A stretch of 64,000 bases of DNA, taken from positions 62,667-126,666 of the forward strand of contig NZ_SJFN01000009.1 in NCBI RefSeq assembly GCF_004328075.1, given 5' to 3'. The stretch comes from Siculibacillus lacustris. Its GTDB lineage: Bacteria; Pseudomonadota; Alphaproteobacteria; Rhizobiales; Ancalomicrobiaceae. Under the pieces are notes generated by a model. It was not told the origin of the DNA. It saw nothing but the letters and a program-made list of their open reading frames with translations, and searched no databases. The position numbers and the translations under genes are program-made. Shown here one piece after another: positions 18,573 to 27,567 of this stretch. How positions within the stretch are numbered: the first letter of the stretch is position 1; each line of letters opens with the position of its first letter.

Positions 18573-19259
18573 TCAGGCGTCCGTCGGCCGGTGCGTGATC
18601 GCCGCCCGGAGCGCGGCCACGGCGCAGGCCGGGCTGGTCAGCACCGGCACCGGGACGTCCGACAAGCGCTCGGCCACCGCCGCCATCGACATCTGCGCCA
18701 GGACGATGACCTGGAAGTCGGCGGCCAGCCGTCGCGCCGCTGCCGCGACCAGATCGTCGTGGCGGGCCCGGTCGCCGGCGGAGAGCGCCGCGAGGGCGCC
18801 GTCGACGAGGGCCACCTCGACGTCGGCGGTGAGGCCGAGAGCCGCGGCCGCGGCGCGGAACATCGCTTCGGAGGTCGCCAGCGACGCCGGGAAGGTACAG
18901 AGGATCGCGGTGCGTCGCCGGAGCTTCGCCGCGGCTTCCAGCATGGCGAGGTCGGCGGCGACGATCGGCACCGGAAACAGCCGCTGCAGCGTCGCCAGAT
19001 GCGGCGAGAACACGGTGCAGGTCAGAAGCACGGCTTGCGCCCCGTCGTCGACCGCCCGTTCGATGAGGCCGATCATCCGGCACAGGCCGTGGTGGTCGAC
19101 CCCGCCGCGGGCGGTGACCGTGGCCTGCAGTCCCTCGTCGAGGGTGTGCCGGATGCGCCAGGCGATGTCGGTCGGCGCCTCGCGGAAGGCCAGCATCATC
19201 GGCGCCACCGCGTTCAGGGTCACACTGATCACGGCGATTGGGTGCTGCGTCTCGGTCAT
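18573..19259 (-). CDS. Asp/Glu/hydantoin racemase family protein
   Basis: A 228-residue protein of the Asp/Glu racemase superfamily. One catalytic cysteine lies in AVLLTCTVFSPH (~81) and the second in LTSPACAVAAL near the end, the two-cysteine arrangement of cofactor-independent racemases. Members act on amino acids, hydantoins, malate or maleate. Here it sits inside an acid-sugar operon, so it may invert a hydroxyacid centre or isomerise an intermediate. That role is inferred. GAGGAG precedes the ATG. Confidence 0.8.
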   Translation of the reverse strand: MTETQHPIAVISVTLNAVAPMMLAFREAPTDIAWRIRHTLDEGLQATVTARGGVDHHGLCRMIGLIERAVDDGAQAVLLTCTVFSPHLATLQRLFPVPIVAADLAMLEAAAKLRRRTAILCTFPASLATSEAMFRAAAAALGLTADVEVALVDGALAALSAGDRARHDDLVAAAARRLAADFQVIVLAQMSMAAVAERLSDVPVPVLTSPACAVAALRAAITHRPTDA

Positions 19260-19325
19260 CGGCGATGCTCCTCTCGTCTCTGTCGCGCGGGTGGGACGGC
19301 TCCCACCCGCGGTCTCGCGCCGCGC

Positions 19326-20708
19326 TCAGCGATAGAGCGGCACCACGCCCAGCACGACCGCCGTCGACACGAAGATCGCGAAGATCACCAGCGTCCAGCC
19401 GAAGCAGGCCTTCTGCCACTCGCCCATGTCCAGGCCGGTCATGCTGAGCAGCAGATAGATGAAGGCGGTGAGCGGGCTCAGCATGTGGAAGGCCTGGCCG
19501 AGCAGCGAGGCGAAGCCGATCTCGAACGGCGAGAAGCCGTAGAGCTTGCCCGCCTGCACCAGGACCGGCAGCACGCCGTAGAAGAAGGCGTCGTTCGACA
19601 GGAAGAAGCCGCCCGGCGCCGAGATCAGAACGACGATCAGGCCCCAGAAGCGCCCGAAGGATTGCGGCACCACGCTGACCAGACTGCCGGCCATGGCGTC
19701 GGACATGCCGGAGTTGGTGAACAGGCCCATGAACACGCCGGCGCCGATCACCATGATCACGGTGGTCAGAACCTCGCCGGAATTGGCGTAGATCCGGTCC
19801 TTCTGCTCCTTCAGCGTGCGGTAGTTGACGACCAGCGCCAGCACCGTGCCGACGATGAAGATGAACACCGGGTCGAAGGTGCCCTGGATCAGCAGGAACA
19901 GCGCCGCCGCCGTGAGGACGGCGTTGATCGCCGCGTGATTCGGCCGCTTCAGGGCCTCTTCCTCGCTGGTGCTGGTCGCGAAGATCTGGGCGATGTCGGC
20001 ATCGCTCAGGCTGCGGATGCCGAGGCGGCGACGCTCGGCGAGGCCCAGCCAGTAGGACCCGGCGGTGACGAACAGGCTGGCCAGGATCATGCCCGGCAGC
20101 AGGGCGTTGAGCAGCGCCGGGACGTCGATGCCGTCGATGACCGCGATGACCCGCGCGGTCGGTCCGCTCCACGGCAGCAGGTTGAGAATGGTGTTCTGCA
20201 GGATCAGCAGCATGCCGAGATGCATCATCTTGAGATGCAGCTTCTGATAGACCGGGATCAGCGCGCTGCAGCAGATCAGGGTGGTGGTGGTCCCGTCGCC
20301 GCTGAGCGACACGACGGTCGCCAACACGCTGGTCGCCACCAACACCTTGAGCGGATCGCCCTTGGCGAGTTGCACCACCTTCTTGGTCAGCGGATCGAAC
20401 AGACCGACGTTCAGCATCAGCGAGAAGAACAGGATGGCGAAGAACAGCATGAAGGCCGTTCCCGACGTCTTGGTCAGTCCCGCCTTGACCCACAGCCCCA
20501 GGACCTTGAACTGATCCCAGAGGGTCAGGCTGTCGGCGGCGATCTTCAGGGTCTTGGCGGTCGGGACCTGATAGAGCCCGAGCAGCGCGCCGACCGCCGC
20601 AAACAGGATGGGGATCAGGACGATCGCCACGAAGGGGTGCATCTTCTTGGTGAGAATGAGCGACATGAAGACGAAGACCGTCGCCCATGCCAGGAAGGTG
20701 ATCAGCAT
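19326..20708 (-). CDS. CitMHS family transporter, probable acid-sugar or citrate carrier
   Basis: A 460-residue membrane protein with about twelve helices, of the CitMHS family (metal-citrate:proton symport). Typical blocks are MLFFAILFFSLMLNVGLFDPL, SLSGDGTTTTLICCSALIP, LLPWSGPTARV (the conserved WGGP-like turn) and SNDAFFYGVLPVL. In this operon, between an oxidoreductase and the otn genes, the cargo is more likely a tetronate than citrate. GGGAGA precedes the ATG. Confidence 0.85.
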   Translation of the reverse strand: MLITFLAWATVFVFMSLILTKKMHPFVAIVLIPILFAAVGALLGLYQVPTAKTLKIAADSLTLWDQFKVLGLWVKAGLTKTSGTAFMLFFAILFFSLMLNVGLFDPLTKKVVQLAKGDPLKVLVATSVLATVVSLSGDGTTTTLICCSALIPVYQKLHLKMMHLGMLLILQNTILNLLPWSGPTARVIAVIDGIDVPALLNALLPGMILASLFVTAGSYWLGLAERRRLGIRSLSDADIAQIFATSTSEEEALKRPNHAAINAVLTAAALFLLIQGTFDPVFIFIVGTVLALVVNYRTLKEQKDRIYANSGEVLTTVIMVIGAGVFMGLFTNSGMSDAMAGSLVSVVPQSFGRFWGLIVVLISAPGGFFLSNDAFFYGVLPVLVQAGKLYGFSPFEIGFASLLGQAFHMLSPLTAFIYLLLSMTGLDMGEWQKACFGWTLVIFAIFVSTAVVLGVVPLYR

Positions 20709-20765
20709 GTTTCTCTCCCAGAATTTTCTTCGGAAGTTTTCTTGATTGATTTCGTGACCGTCGTC

Positions 20766-22181
20766 TCAGGCCAGGAACGTCGCGTCCTGGCGCCGGCGCA
20801 GCGCCCACAGCACCGAGCCCGCCGGTTCTTCGACCATGGCGTAGGTGATGGGGGTGCCGGCCGGGATGTCCACCGCGGCGCGGTTGCCGGTCAGCAGGTG
20901 GGCGGCGGCGGCATTGCCGGGCGCGATCGGCAGGGCCGCGACGATGCGGGCGGTGGTCTGCGGACTGTGGTCGTTGCCGAAGATCTCGCCGGCCCGGATG
21001 TCGTGCGTCGCCACCTTGATCAGATCCCAGCGCGGCCGGAAATCGTCCGACGCGGTGTCGAGGCCGAGCAGTCCGGCGACCAGGATGGTGGTCGAGGTCT
21101 CGACGCCGCAGAGGTGATAGGGGCGGTAGATCACCGCGGCGGTGGCGTCGTAGTTGGCGATCTGTCCCTTGGTGGTCAGGACGTGGTTGGAATAGGCGTT
21201 GTCGCAGCGCACCACCAGGAACACGCCGCCGCCGAGCCCCGATTCCTCCGGCGCGCGCAGACAGGTCGCGAGATCGACGACGCCTTCGCCGGCGAAGACG
21301 CCGCCGTTGGCCGTGGCGCAATAGGCGATCGGGATCTCGGTGATGCGGAGCGGCGCGTGGACCAGGGTGTCGACTGCCGGGGCGAGCCCGGTGTAGTTCG
21401 CCGCCACCGTCATTTCGCAGAGGTCGTAGGAGCCGGGCTGCGGCAGCTTCGCCAGGATCGCCTTGCGGTGGGCGATGAATTCCGCCGCCCGCCCCTCGGG
21501 GATCAGGCCGAGATAGGGCCGATCCTCGGGGGCGACCGTCACGGTCTCGACGGAAGGCGCGTGGATCTTCTTGTCGGTCTTGATCGTGACGGTGCCGGCG
21601 GCGGCGTCCCAGATGAATTCGCCGTCGGTCGCCTTGCCGCCGGAGAGCACCGTCAGTCCGACCGTCTTCGCCCATTCGTGGAGCTGGATCAGCAGGCCGT
21701 GCTGGTCGCCGTCGACCGGCGTGTAGACGACGCCCGCCTCGGTCGCGATTGTCTTCAGGATCGGTCCGACGCTGGCGTCGGTGTCCTTGGTGATCATCGC
21801 GACGTGCTTGTGGTTGGCGATCGCGTCGAGCGCATAGACGACGCTCGCTTCCGGGATCCCGGTGGCCTCACAGACCACGTCGACGCTGCCGATCCGCGCC
21901 ACGATTTCGCACTTGTCGGTATAGACGCGCTTGCCGCGTTCGATTTCCGCCGCCGCCTCCTCGGTCGTCGCGCAATAGACGATGTCGGCCGGATCGAAGC
22001 CGGCTTTCGCATAGGCGCCACGGGCCGCCTCGAGCGACAGGTCGGCGACCACCACGACGCGCATCAGCGGCGTGTGCGGATCCTGTGTGACGATCGCGGT
22101 GCCGTAATTGCCGGCGCCGATGATCCCCACCCGGACGAGCTTTCGGTTGGAGAATTTCTTGTAGAGGTGGTGGTAGATCAT
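20766..22181 (-). CDS. NAD(P)-binding oxidoreductase with C-terminal SAF domain (COG4091-like)
   Basis: A 471-residue protein. The Rossmann fold starts at VRVGIIGAGNYGTAIV (GxGxxG, ~18). CEATGIPEASVVYALDAI and ANHKHVAMITKDTD follow, as in homoserine-dehydrogenase-like enzymes. The C-terminal ~75 residues form an SAF/antifreeze-like domain (DIRAGEIF, DIPAGTPITYAMVE). The family has been named predicted homoserine dehydrogenase, but its true activity is unclear. As first gene of the otn operon, with no LtnD- or DenD-type dehydrogenase near, it may oxidise the acid sugar before OtnK. That is inference. GGAGA precedes the ATG. LysR lies divergent. Confidence 0.8.
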   Translation of the reverse strand: MIYHHLYKKFSNRKLVRVGIIGAGNYGTAIVTQDPHTPLMRVVVVADLSLEAARGAYAKAGFDPADIVYCATTEEAAAEIERGKRVYTDKCEIVARIGSVDVVCEATGIPEASVVYALDAIANHKHVAMITKDTDASVGPILKTIATEAGVVYTPVDGDQHGLLIQLHEWAKTVGLTVLSGGKATDGEFIWDAAAGTVTIKTDKKIHAPSVETVTVAPEDRPYLGLIPEGRAAEFIAHRKAILAKLPQPGSYDLCEMTVAANYTGLAPAVDTLVHAPLRITEIPIAYCATANGGVFAGEGVVDLATCLRAPEESGLGGGVFLVVRCDNAYSNHVLTTKGQIANYDATAAVIYRPYHLCGVETSTTILVAGLLGLDTASDDFRPRWDLIKVATHDIRAGEIFGNDHSPQTTARIVAALPIAPGNAAAAHLLTGNRAAVDIPAGTPITYAMVEEPAGSVLWALRRRQDATFLA

Positions 22182-22398
22182 GCAAGTCTCTCCGTTGGCG
22201 CACAGGTTCGCCGTCGCACCGCAGGTGGCGCGTCATGTCGATGGTCGAAGTCGGTGGTGTATCTTTGCGAATCCCCCAGGAGCACGGCCGCTCGCGACGC
22301 ATGCCCGCGCTGTGCTTGTCGTGTGCACAGAACTATTTGCTTGAGTCGATGATAGGAGAACTTGCCGACCCTGTAAAATTGTGATCCTGTATCGCTTG

Positions 22399-22417
22399 CC
22401 ATTCAAAAATTGAATGG
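22399..22417. promoter_or_regulatory. Perfect palindrome with T-N11-A, probable LysR operator
   Basis: CCATTCAAAAATTGAATGG: eight-base arms around AAA. It contains ATTC-N7-GAAT, the T-N11-A form bound by LysR-type regulators. It lies in the space between the divergent LysR gene and the otn operon and overlaps the upstream of two possible LysR start codons, which favours the later GTG start. Confidence 0.7.
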
Positions 22418-22458
22418 AGACTGTTTCGACCGGGGTGTCGCCCGCGAAGGATGGGCCC

Positions 22459-23376
22459 GTGGACGAGAGCAACTGGAAGATCGTCATCGAACTGAAGCGG
22501 ACCGGCAACATCACCCGCGCCGCCGATCGGCTGTTCATGAGCCAGCCGAACCTGACGAAGAAGCTCCAGGCGATCGAGAGCGAACTGGGGGTGCGGCTGG
22601 TGGTGCGGACGCCGAAGGGGGTCTCGTTCACGCCGGAGGGCGAATATGTCGCCCGCGAAGCCGCCGACGTCCTCGCCCGTTTCGCCGAAATCCGCAAGAA
22701 CCTGCTGCGGATCGGCGACGGCCGGGCCGGCACCATCAAGCTCGGGATGACCAACGCCTTCGCCCGCTACACGCTGCCGTCCTGCCTGAAGCGCTACAAG
22801 GCGATCTGCCCGGAGGTCGAATTCGACATCGTCACGGACATCAGCGGGCGCATCGTTGAGCGATTGCACGACGACGAGATCCACGTCGGCTTCATCCGCG
22901 GCGATCTCGAAGGCGACTTCGAGCGGACCCTGGTCAGTACCGACCAGGCCGTGCTGGTGAATCGCGACGAGATCGCGCTCGCGGATCTGCCGAAGACGCC
23001 GCAGATCGCCTATTTGAGCGACCCTTTCGCGCTGCGCCTGCTCGACGGCTGGTGGCACGATCGGTTTTCCCGCCCGCCGCTGATCGGCATGCGCGCCAAC
23101 CACGGCGAGACTTGCCTGGAAATGGTGGCCAACGGCCTCGGCTATGCGATCTTCCTGTCGCCGCACTTCCTCGCCCGCTCGACCGACCTCTTCTGCCGCC
23201 CGCTCGACTACACCGATGGGCGACCGTTCGGACGAAACTCGTGGATGATCTGGACCCCGGCGTTTTCGAACATGCCGCTGGTCGGCAATTTTCTGCGCTA
23301 CATGCAGGACGACATCGCGAAGGGCACGGCTTCGAAACCCCTCCCCGTCGTCGGCCCGCCGCCCCTCTCGCGGTGA
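22459..23376 (+). CDS. LysR family transcriptional regulator of the otn operon
   Basis: A 305-residue regulator with an N-terminal winged helix-turn-helix (NITRAADRLFMSQPNLTKKLQAIE) and a C-terminal effector-binding domain. It is divergent from the otn operon and so probably senses an acid sugar and controls that operon and itself. I chose the GTG at 22459, which has an AAGGA site. The ATG at 22414 lies inside a perfect palindrome likely to be the operator, so translation from it is doubtful. The C-terminus ends in a short Pro-rich tail, 28 bases from the convergent VOC gene. Confidence 0.85.
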   Translation: MDESNWKIVIELKRTGNITRAADRLFMSQPNLTKKLQAIESELGVRLVVRTPKGVSFTPEGEYVAREAADVLARFAEIRKNLLRIGDGRAGTIKLGMTNAFARYTLPSCLKRYKAICPEVEFDIVTDISGRIVERLHDDEIHVGFIRGDLEGDFERTLVSTDQAVLVNRDEIALADLPKTPQIAYLSDPFALRLLDGWWHDRFSRPPLIGMRANHGETCLEMVANGLGYAIFLSPHFLARSTDLFCRPLDYTDGRPFGRNSWMIWTPAFSNMPLVGNFLRYMQDDIAKGTASKPLPVVGPPPLSR

Positions 23377-23404
23377 CGGTGGCGATCGACCGACCCTTCG
23401 CCCG

Positions 23405-23782
23405 TCAGCCGGTCTTCCGCTCGAGGAGTTCGATCCAGATCCCGTCGGGGCCGAGGACGTAGCATCCCCGCACGCCCGGCCGGAGCGTCTTCACCGGTTC
23501 GGCGAGTTCGACGCCGGCGCCGGTCAGCTCGGCCACCGCCGCGTCGAGATCCGGCACGACCAGACCGAAATGGTCGAGACCACGGTGCGGGTGGGCCGGC
23601 GGCGGCAGGACGCCGTCGCCTTGCGTGACCCGCGCGACGAAGATGTCGACGCCGTCGAGGCGGATGGTCAGGCGGCCGGGGCCGCTCAGGATTTCGGCGC
23701 CGAAGTGGCGCGCGAACCAGGCGGCGGTGTCTTCGGGCGCGGCACTGCGCAGTTGAACGTGGTCCCAGGTGTAGCCGGTCAT
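23405..23782 (-). CDS. VOC (glyoxalase/dioxygenase superfamily) protein
   Basis: A 125-residue single VOC module. The N-terminal beta-alpha-beta-beta-beta unit begins WDHVQLRSAAPEDTAAWFARHF. The second starts at GLDHFGLVVPDLDAAVAEL and closes with GPDGIWIELLER. The His in WDHV, the His in LDHF and the Glu in WIELLE are the usual metal ligands, so it could be an active metal enzyme. The substrate is unknown. It is last of the leftward catabolic genes 23405-27567. The ATG at 23782 has GGGAGG eleven bases upstream. Confidence 0.8.
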   Translation of the reverse strand: MTGYTWDHVQLRSAAPEDTAAWFARHFGAEILSGPGRLTIRLDGVDIFVARVTQGDGVLPPPAHPHRGLDHFGLVVPDLDAAVAELTGAGVELAEPVKTLRPGVRGCYVLGPDGIWIELLERKTG

Positions 23783-23881
23783 GCGCCGGGGCCTCCCATC
23801 GAGGGTCGCGGGGACGTCGGGATCCGGATCGACCCGACGGGCGGCGATCGCCGGCCCGACCATGGCCGGGCCGGCGTCGAT

Positions 23882-24253
23882 TCAGGCGGCCAGCGTCGAG
23901 GCGTGGCGGGCGAGGAGGCGCCAGTCGCCGCCCTGCTTCACCCAGACCTGGAGGACCGTCAGGTGGTTGACGTTGACGCCGCCGTCGGGGCGCAGGCGTT
24001 CGCCGTCGAAGACGTGACGGACGACGGCATTGGCGCCGACCACCTCGATCACCTGGTCGGACTGGACGATCGAGCGGAAGGCGACCTTGCCGTCGAGAGT
24101 GGCGAGGAGATCGGCCTTGCGATCGATCTTGCCGTTCGAATGGCCGAAGCTGACTTCGTCGGTGAACAGGCGGCGGAGGACGGCGCCGTCCCCCTCGACG
24201 GTGGCCTTGCGCAACGCCTCGACGGCGGCGGCGACGGCACGGGTTTCCGGCAT
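23882..24253 (-). CDS. SnoaL/NTF2-like (DUF4440-type) protein
   Basis: A 123-residue cone-shaped NTF2-fold protein. It starts with a long helix (VAAAVEALRKATVEGDGAVL), then LFTDEVSFGHSNGKIDRKADLL, a classic DUF4440 block, and ends in strands (LTVLQVWVKQGGDWRLLARHAS). Such proteins serve as isomerases, dehydratases or ligand carriers. The role here is unknown but probably tied to the catabolic operon around it. AGGAGA precedes the ATG. Confidence 0.8.
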   Translation of the reverse strand: MPETRAVAAAVEALRKATVEGDGAVLRRLFTDEVSFGHSNGKIDRKADLLATLDGKVAFRSIVQSDQVIEVVGANAVVRHVFDGERLRPDGGVNVNHLTVLQVWVKQGGDWRLLARHASTLAA

Positions 24254-24357
24254 GGGACTCTCCTGGAGGACTCGGGTGAAGACGGGGACGGTCGGCGCGA
24301 TCCGTCGCCCCTCTCGCCGGCGCGAGAGGGGGCGGCCGGCGGTCGCTTCGATCGGCG

Positions 24358-25296
24358 TCAGACGCGGTTGATCACTTCGCCGGTCTCGGCGAAGGCGGCG
24401 AGGTTCTGGAAGACCAGCTCTTCCATGGCGAGACGGGTCTCGGCGGTGCCGCTGGCGATGTGCGGCAACACCACGACGTTCGGACTGGCGATCAGCTCGG
24501 CCGGTACGTTGGGCTCGCTCGCATAGACGTCGAGCGCCGCGCCGGCGATGGTGCCTTTGGTCACCGCCTCGACCAGCGCCGGTTCGTCGACCACCGAGCC
24601 GCGCGAGACGTTGATCAGATAGCCCGTCGGCCCGAGCGCCTCGAGCACCCGCCGCGAGACGAGACCCTTGGTCGCCGGCCCGCCGATGCAGGTCAGCACC
24701 AGGAAGTCGGCCCATTCGGCCAACCCCTCGGCGGTCGGCTCGTAGTGGTAGTGGACGCGGTGGTCGCGGATCGGATCGCTGTAGCCGATCTGCATCTCGA
24801 AACCCGAGGCGCGCTGCACCACCGCCCGACCGATCCGGCCAAGGCCGACGATGCCGAGCTTCTTGCGGAACACCTGGGTGCCCAGCGGCGGAGCTCCGCT
24901 CAGCCACTTGCCTTCCCGCACGAAGCGGTCGGTCTGCGACATCCGCCGGGCGACGTCGATGATCAGGCCCATGGCGAGATCGGCGACGCAGTCGTTGAGG
25001 ACGTTCGGGGTGTTGCTGACCTGGATCGAGCGCCCCTTGGCGACGTCGACGTCGATCGCGTCATAGCCGACGCCGAAGCTGCAGATCGCCGCGAGGTTGG
25101 GCAGCAGCTTCATCTGGGCTTCGCGGCAGCCGTAGCGCGCCGAGGTGGCGACGACGTCGAACTTCGCGCCGTTCTCGGCGAGGAAGGCGGCGGGATCCGC
25201 CTCGGTCCACAACGGATGGGCCTTCCAGGTCTCGGCCATGCGCTGGTTGAAGCGATCGGTCATCGAGCCGATCTGCAATACCGTCGGTTTCTTCAC
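24358..25296 (-). CDS. D-isomer-specific 2-hydroxyacid dehydrogenase (glyoxylate/hydroxypyruvate reductase type)
   Basis: A 312-residue NAD(P)-dependent dehydrogenase. The nucleotide site is KKLGIVGLGRIGRAV (GxGxxG, ~146). The catalytic triad is visible: Arg in INVSRGSVVDE, Glu in YASEPNVP and His in LPHIASGT. It reduces or oxidises short 2-hydroxyacids such as glycerate or a C4 analogue. The start is GTG at 25296 with GGAGAA upstream. It follows the MFS gene by 37 bases, so both are likely on one message. The exact substrate cannot be read. Confidence 0.88.
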   Translation of the reverse strand: MKKPTVLQIGSMTDRFNQRMAETWKAHPLWTEADPAAFLAENGAKFDVVATSARYGCREAQMKLLPNLAAICSFGVGYDAIDVDVAKGRSIQVSNTPNVLNDCVADLAMGLIIDVARRMSQTDRFVREGKWLSGAPPLGTQVFRKKLGIVGLGRIGRAVVQRASGFEMQIGYSDPIRDHRVHYHYEPTAEGLAEWADFLVLTCIGGPATKGLVSRRVLEALGPTGYLINVSRGSVVDEPALVEAVTKGTIAGAALDVYASEPNVPAELIASPNVVVLPHIASGTAETRLAMEELVFQNLAAFAETGEVINRV

Positions 25297-25333
25297 GAGA
25301 ACTTCTCCGTCTCGGTGTGGGGCGTGGAGGGGG

Positions 25334-26656
25334 TCAGTCCATCTCGATGCGATAGAGCGGTCCGAGCAGGAACGAATAGGAGAACGCCCCGATCAGGCAG
25401 ACGCCGCCCATGATGTTGAGCGCCCAATAGAATTCGCCGGTGTAGTGGAGGATGTAGCCGATCAGGATCGGGGTCGTGATGCCGGCGAGGTTGGCGGCGA
25501 GGCTGGTGACGCCGCTGGTCAGGCCGATGTACTGGCGCGGCGCGATCTCCGACACCGCGGCCCACGACGACGAGGCGACGCCCTGGGCGAAGAACGACAC
25601 GGTGAGGACGGCGATCACCACCACGTCGGACTCGACGAAATTGACCAGCACGATCGACGAGGCGAGCACCGTGCCGATGATCAGCGGGGCCTTGCGGGCC
25701 GCCGACATCGAGTAGCCGCGGCGGATGAAGAAGTCGGAGAAGAAGCCGGCGAGCAGGATGCCGGCGGTCGCGCCGAGGAAGGGCAGCGCCTGGAAGATGC
25801 CGACCTTGATCATCGTCATGTGGCGGGCTTCGACCAGATAGGTCATGAACCAGGTGGTGAAGAAGATCAGGATCGAGTTGTTGCAGTACTTGCCGAGGCA
25901 GATCGCCAGGACCGGGCGATAGGTGAGGAGCTTGATCGCCTTGCGCCATTCGAAGGCGTCGCGTTCCTTCTTGCCGACGAGGCCGCCGCCGGCGCGGATC
26001 TCGTCGATCTCGGCGGCGTTGGCGGCCGGATGGTCGAGCGGGTCGCGGTAGAGGAAGTACCAGGCGAGGCCGAGCGCCAGGCCGCCGAAGCCGGTGGTGA
26101 AGAACACCGAGCGCCAGCCGAAGTCGTTGGCGAGCCACAGCAGCAGGCCGGCGAACAGCGGTGTGCCGATGTACTGGCCGGTGATGTAGACGCTGGTGGC
26201 GAAGCCGCGCTCGCCGGTCGGGAACCACATGGTCACGGCGCGGGCGTTGGCGGGAAACGCCGGCGATTCGAGCGCCCCGATCGCCAGACGCGACCCGAAC
26301 AGCATGTTGAAGCCGTTGGCGAAGCCCTGGGTCAGGGTGGCGATCGACCAGGTGGTGAGCGCGAAGGCATAGGCGATCCGCGAGCCGAGCACGTCGGCGA
26401 TGATGCCGCCCGGAACCAGCGCGAAGGCATAGGTCAGACTGAAGGCGGCGAAGATCTGTCCCATCTGGGCCTTGTCGAGTCCGAGATCCTTGCTCAGGAA
26501 CGGCGCGGCGATCCCCAGATTGGTCCGGTCGACGTAGTTCAGGATCGTGGCGATCAGCAGCAACGCGAGAATGAAGTAGCGAATACGGGTCGGTTTGGCC
26601 GATGGTGATGCGGCAGTCGGCGCCACCGTTCGGGCGGCGGGGATCGTCTCGGTCAT
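25334..26656 (-). CDS. MFS transporter, anion:cation symporter family (sugar-acid uptake)
   Basis: A 440-residue major facilitator with twelve predicted helices. The start of helix one reads YFILALLLIATILNYVDRTNLG, a mark of the ACS/ExuT group (NYxDR). The loop 2-3 motif is GGIIADVLGSR. IGALESPAFPANARAVTMWFP is the ACS block near helix four. Members import hexuronates, aldonates and other organic anions by symport. The dehydrogenases around it suggest a sugar acid as cargo. GGAGG precedes the ATG at 26656. Confidence 0.88.
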   Translation of the reverse strand: MTETIPAARTVAPTAASPSAKPTRIRYFILALLLIATILNYVDRTNLGIAAPFLSKDLGLDKAQMGQIFAAFSLTYAFALVPGGIIADVLGSRIAYAFALTTWSIATLTQGFANGFNMLFGSRLAIGALESPAFPANARAVTMWFPTGERGFATSVYITGQYIGTPLFAGLLLWLANDFGWRSVFFTTGFGGLALGLAWYFLYRDPLDHPAANAAEIDEIRAGGGLVGKKERDAFEWRKAIKLLTYRPVLAICLGKYCNNSILIFFTTWFMTYLVEARHMTMIKVGIFQALPFLGATAGILLAGFFSDFFIRRGYSMSAARKAPLIIGTVLASSIVLVNFVESDVVVIAVLTVSFFAQGVASSSWAAVSEIAPRQYIGLTSGVTSLAANLAGITTPILIGYILHYTGEFYWALNIMGGVCLIGAFSYSFLLGPLYRIEMD

Positions 26657-26811
26657 CGCGTATCCTCCATACGTCTTGGTGCCGGTCGAGCGGCTGGGTC
26701 GTCCGCTTCGTATCTGGCGGGATTTTCGGGCAGGGATCGGCGGTCCGGCGCCATGTCGGCGGCGCCGGAGGAAATCGTGCGGGAATCGTAACGGGGCAGC
26801 GGGCGACGGCG

Positions 26812-27567
26812 TCAGCCGCGTCCGACGAAGGGCATCTTGGCGGCCATCACCGTCAGGAACAGGATGTTGGCTTCGAGCGGCAGGCTCGCCATGTGGACCA
26901 CGGCGTCGGCGACGATGCCGACGTCGACCCGGTCTTCCGGGATCATCCGGCCGTCGGGCTGGAGCACTCCCTTGGTCATCCGCTCGGTCAGTTCGGTCGC
27001 GGCATTGCCGATGTCGATCTGGCCGCAGACGATGTCGAAGGCGCGGCCGTCCAGGGCGACCTGCTTGGTCACGCCGGTGATCGCATGTTTGGTCGCGGTA
27101 TAGGCGAGGGCGTTCGGCCGCGGTGCATGGGCCGAAATCGAGCCGTTGTTGATGATCCGGCCGCCCTGCGGCGTCTGCGCCTTCATCAGGCGGAAGGCGG
27201 CGCGGGTGCACAGGAAGACGCCGGTCAGGTTGGTCGCGACCACCTTGTCCCACAGGTCGAGCGGATAGTCGTCGAGCGGCGTCGCGCCGGCATTGCGGCC
27301 GGCATTGTTGAACAGCACGTCGAGACGGCCGAAGCGATCGCGGACCGCGGCGAACAGGGCCTCGACCGAAGCCTCGTCGGCGACGTCGGTGGCCACCGGC
27401 AAGGCGGTGCCGCCGGCCGCTTCGATCTCGGCGGCGACGGCGGCGAGCGCCTCGGCGCGTCGGCCGGCGAGCACCACGGCGAAACCGGCCTTCGCCAGGG
27501 CGAGGGAACTCGATCTGCCGATTCCCGACCCGGCGCCGGTGACGAGTGCGATCTTCTGCGATGCCAT
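26812..27567 (-). CDS. Short-chain dehydrogenase/reductase (SDR)
   Basis: A 251-residue classical SDR. The cofactor motif is [16 protein letters not shown] (TGxxxGxG), followed by GRRAE, which hints at NADP or NAD choice, then NNAG. The catalytic Ser is in [11 protein letters not shown] and Tyr-x-x-x-Lys in AYTATKH. It is first in the leftward catabolic operon and divergent from the GntR gene. The substrate is unknown; a polyol or sugar is plausible. GAGGAGG stands before the ATG. The longer upstream frame to 27852 is Arg/Pro-rich and not coding-like. Confidence 0.88.
   Translation of the reverse strand: MASQKIALVTGAGSGIGRSSSLALAKAGFAVVLAGRRAEALAAVAAEIEAAGGTALPVATDVADEASVEALFAAVRDRFGRLDVLFNNAGRNAGATPLDDYPLDLWDKVVATNLTGVFLCTRAAFRLMKAQTPQGGRIINNGSISAHAPRPNALAYTATKHAITGVTKQVALDGRAFDIVCGQIDIGNAATELTERMTKGVLQPDGRMIPEDRVDVGIVADAVVHMASLPLEANILFLTVMAAKMPFVGRG

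Noticed and set aside
18478-21675. A 1065-codon minus-strand frame across the otn genes
   Set aside because: It runs out of frame through the racemase, CitMHS and oxidoreductase genes and is Arg/Pro-rich. The real genes have motifs and ribosome sites.
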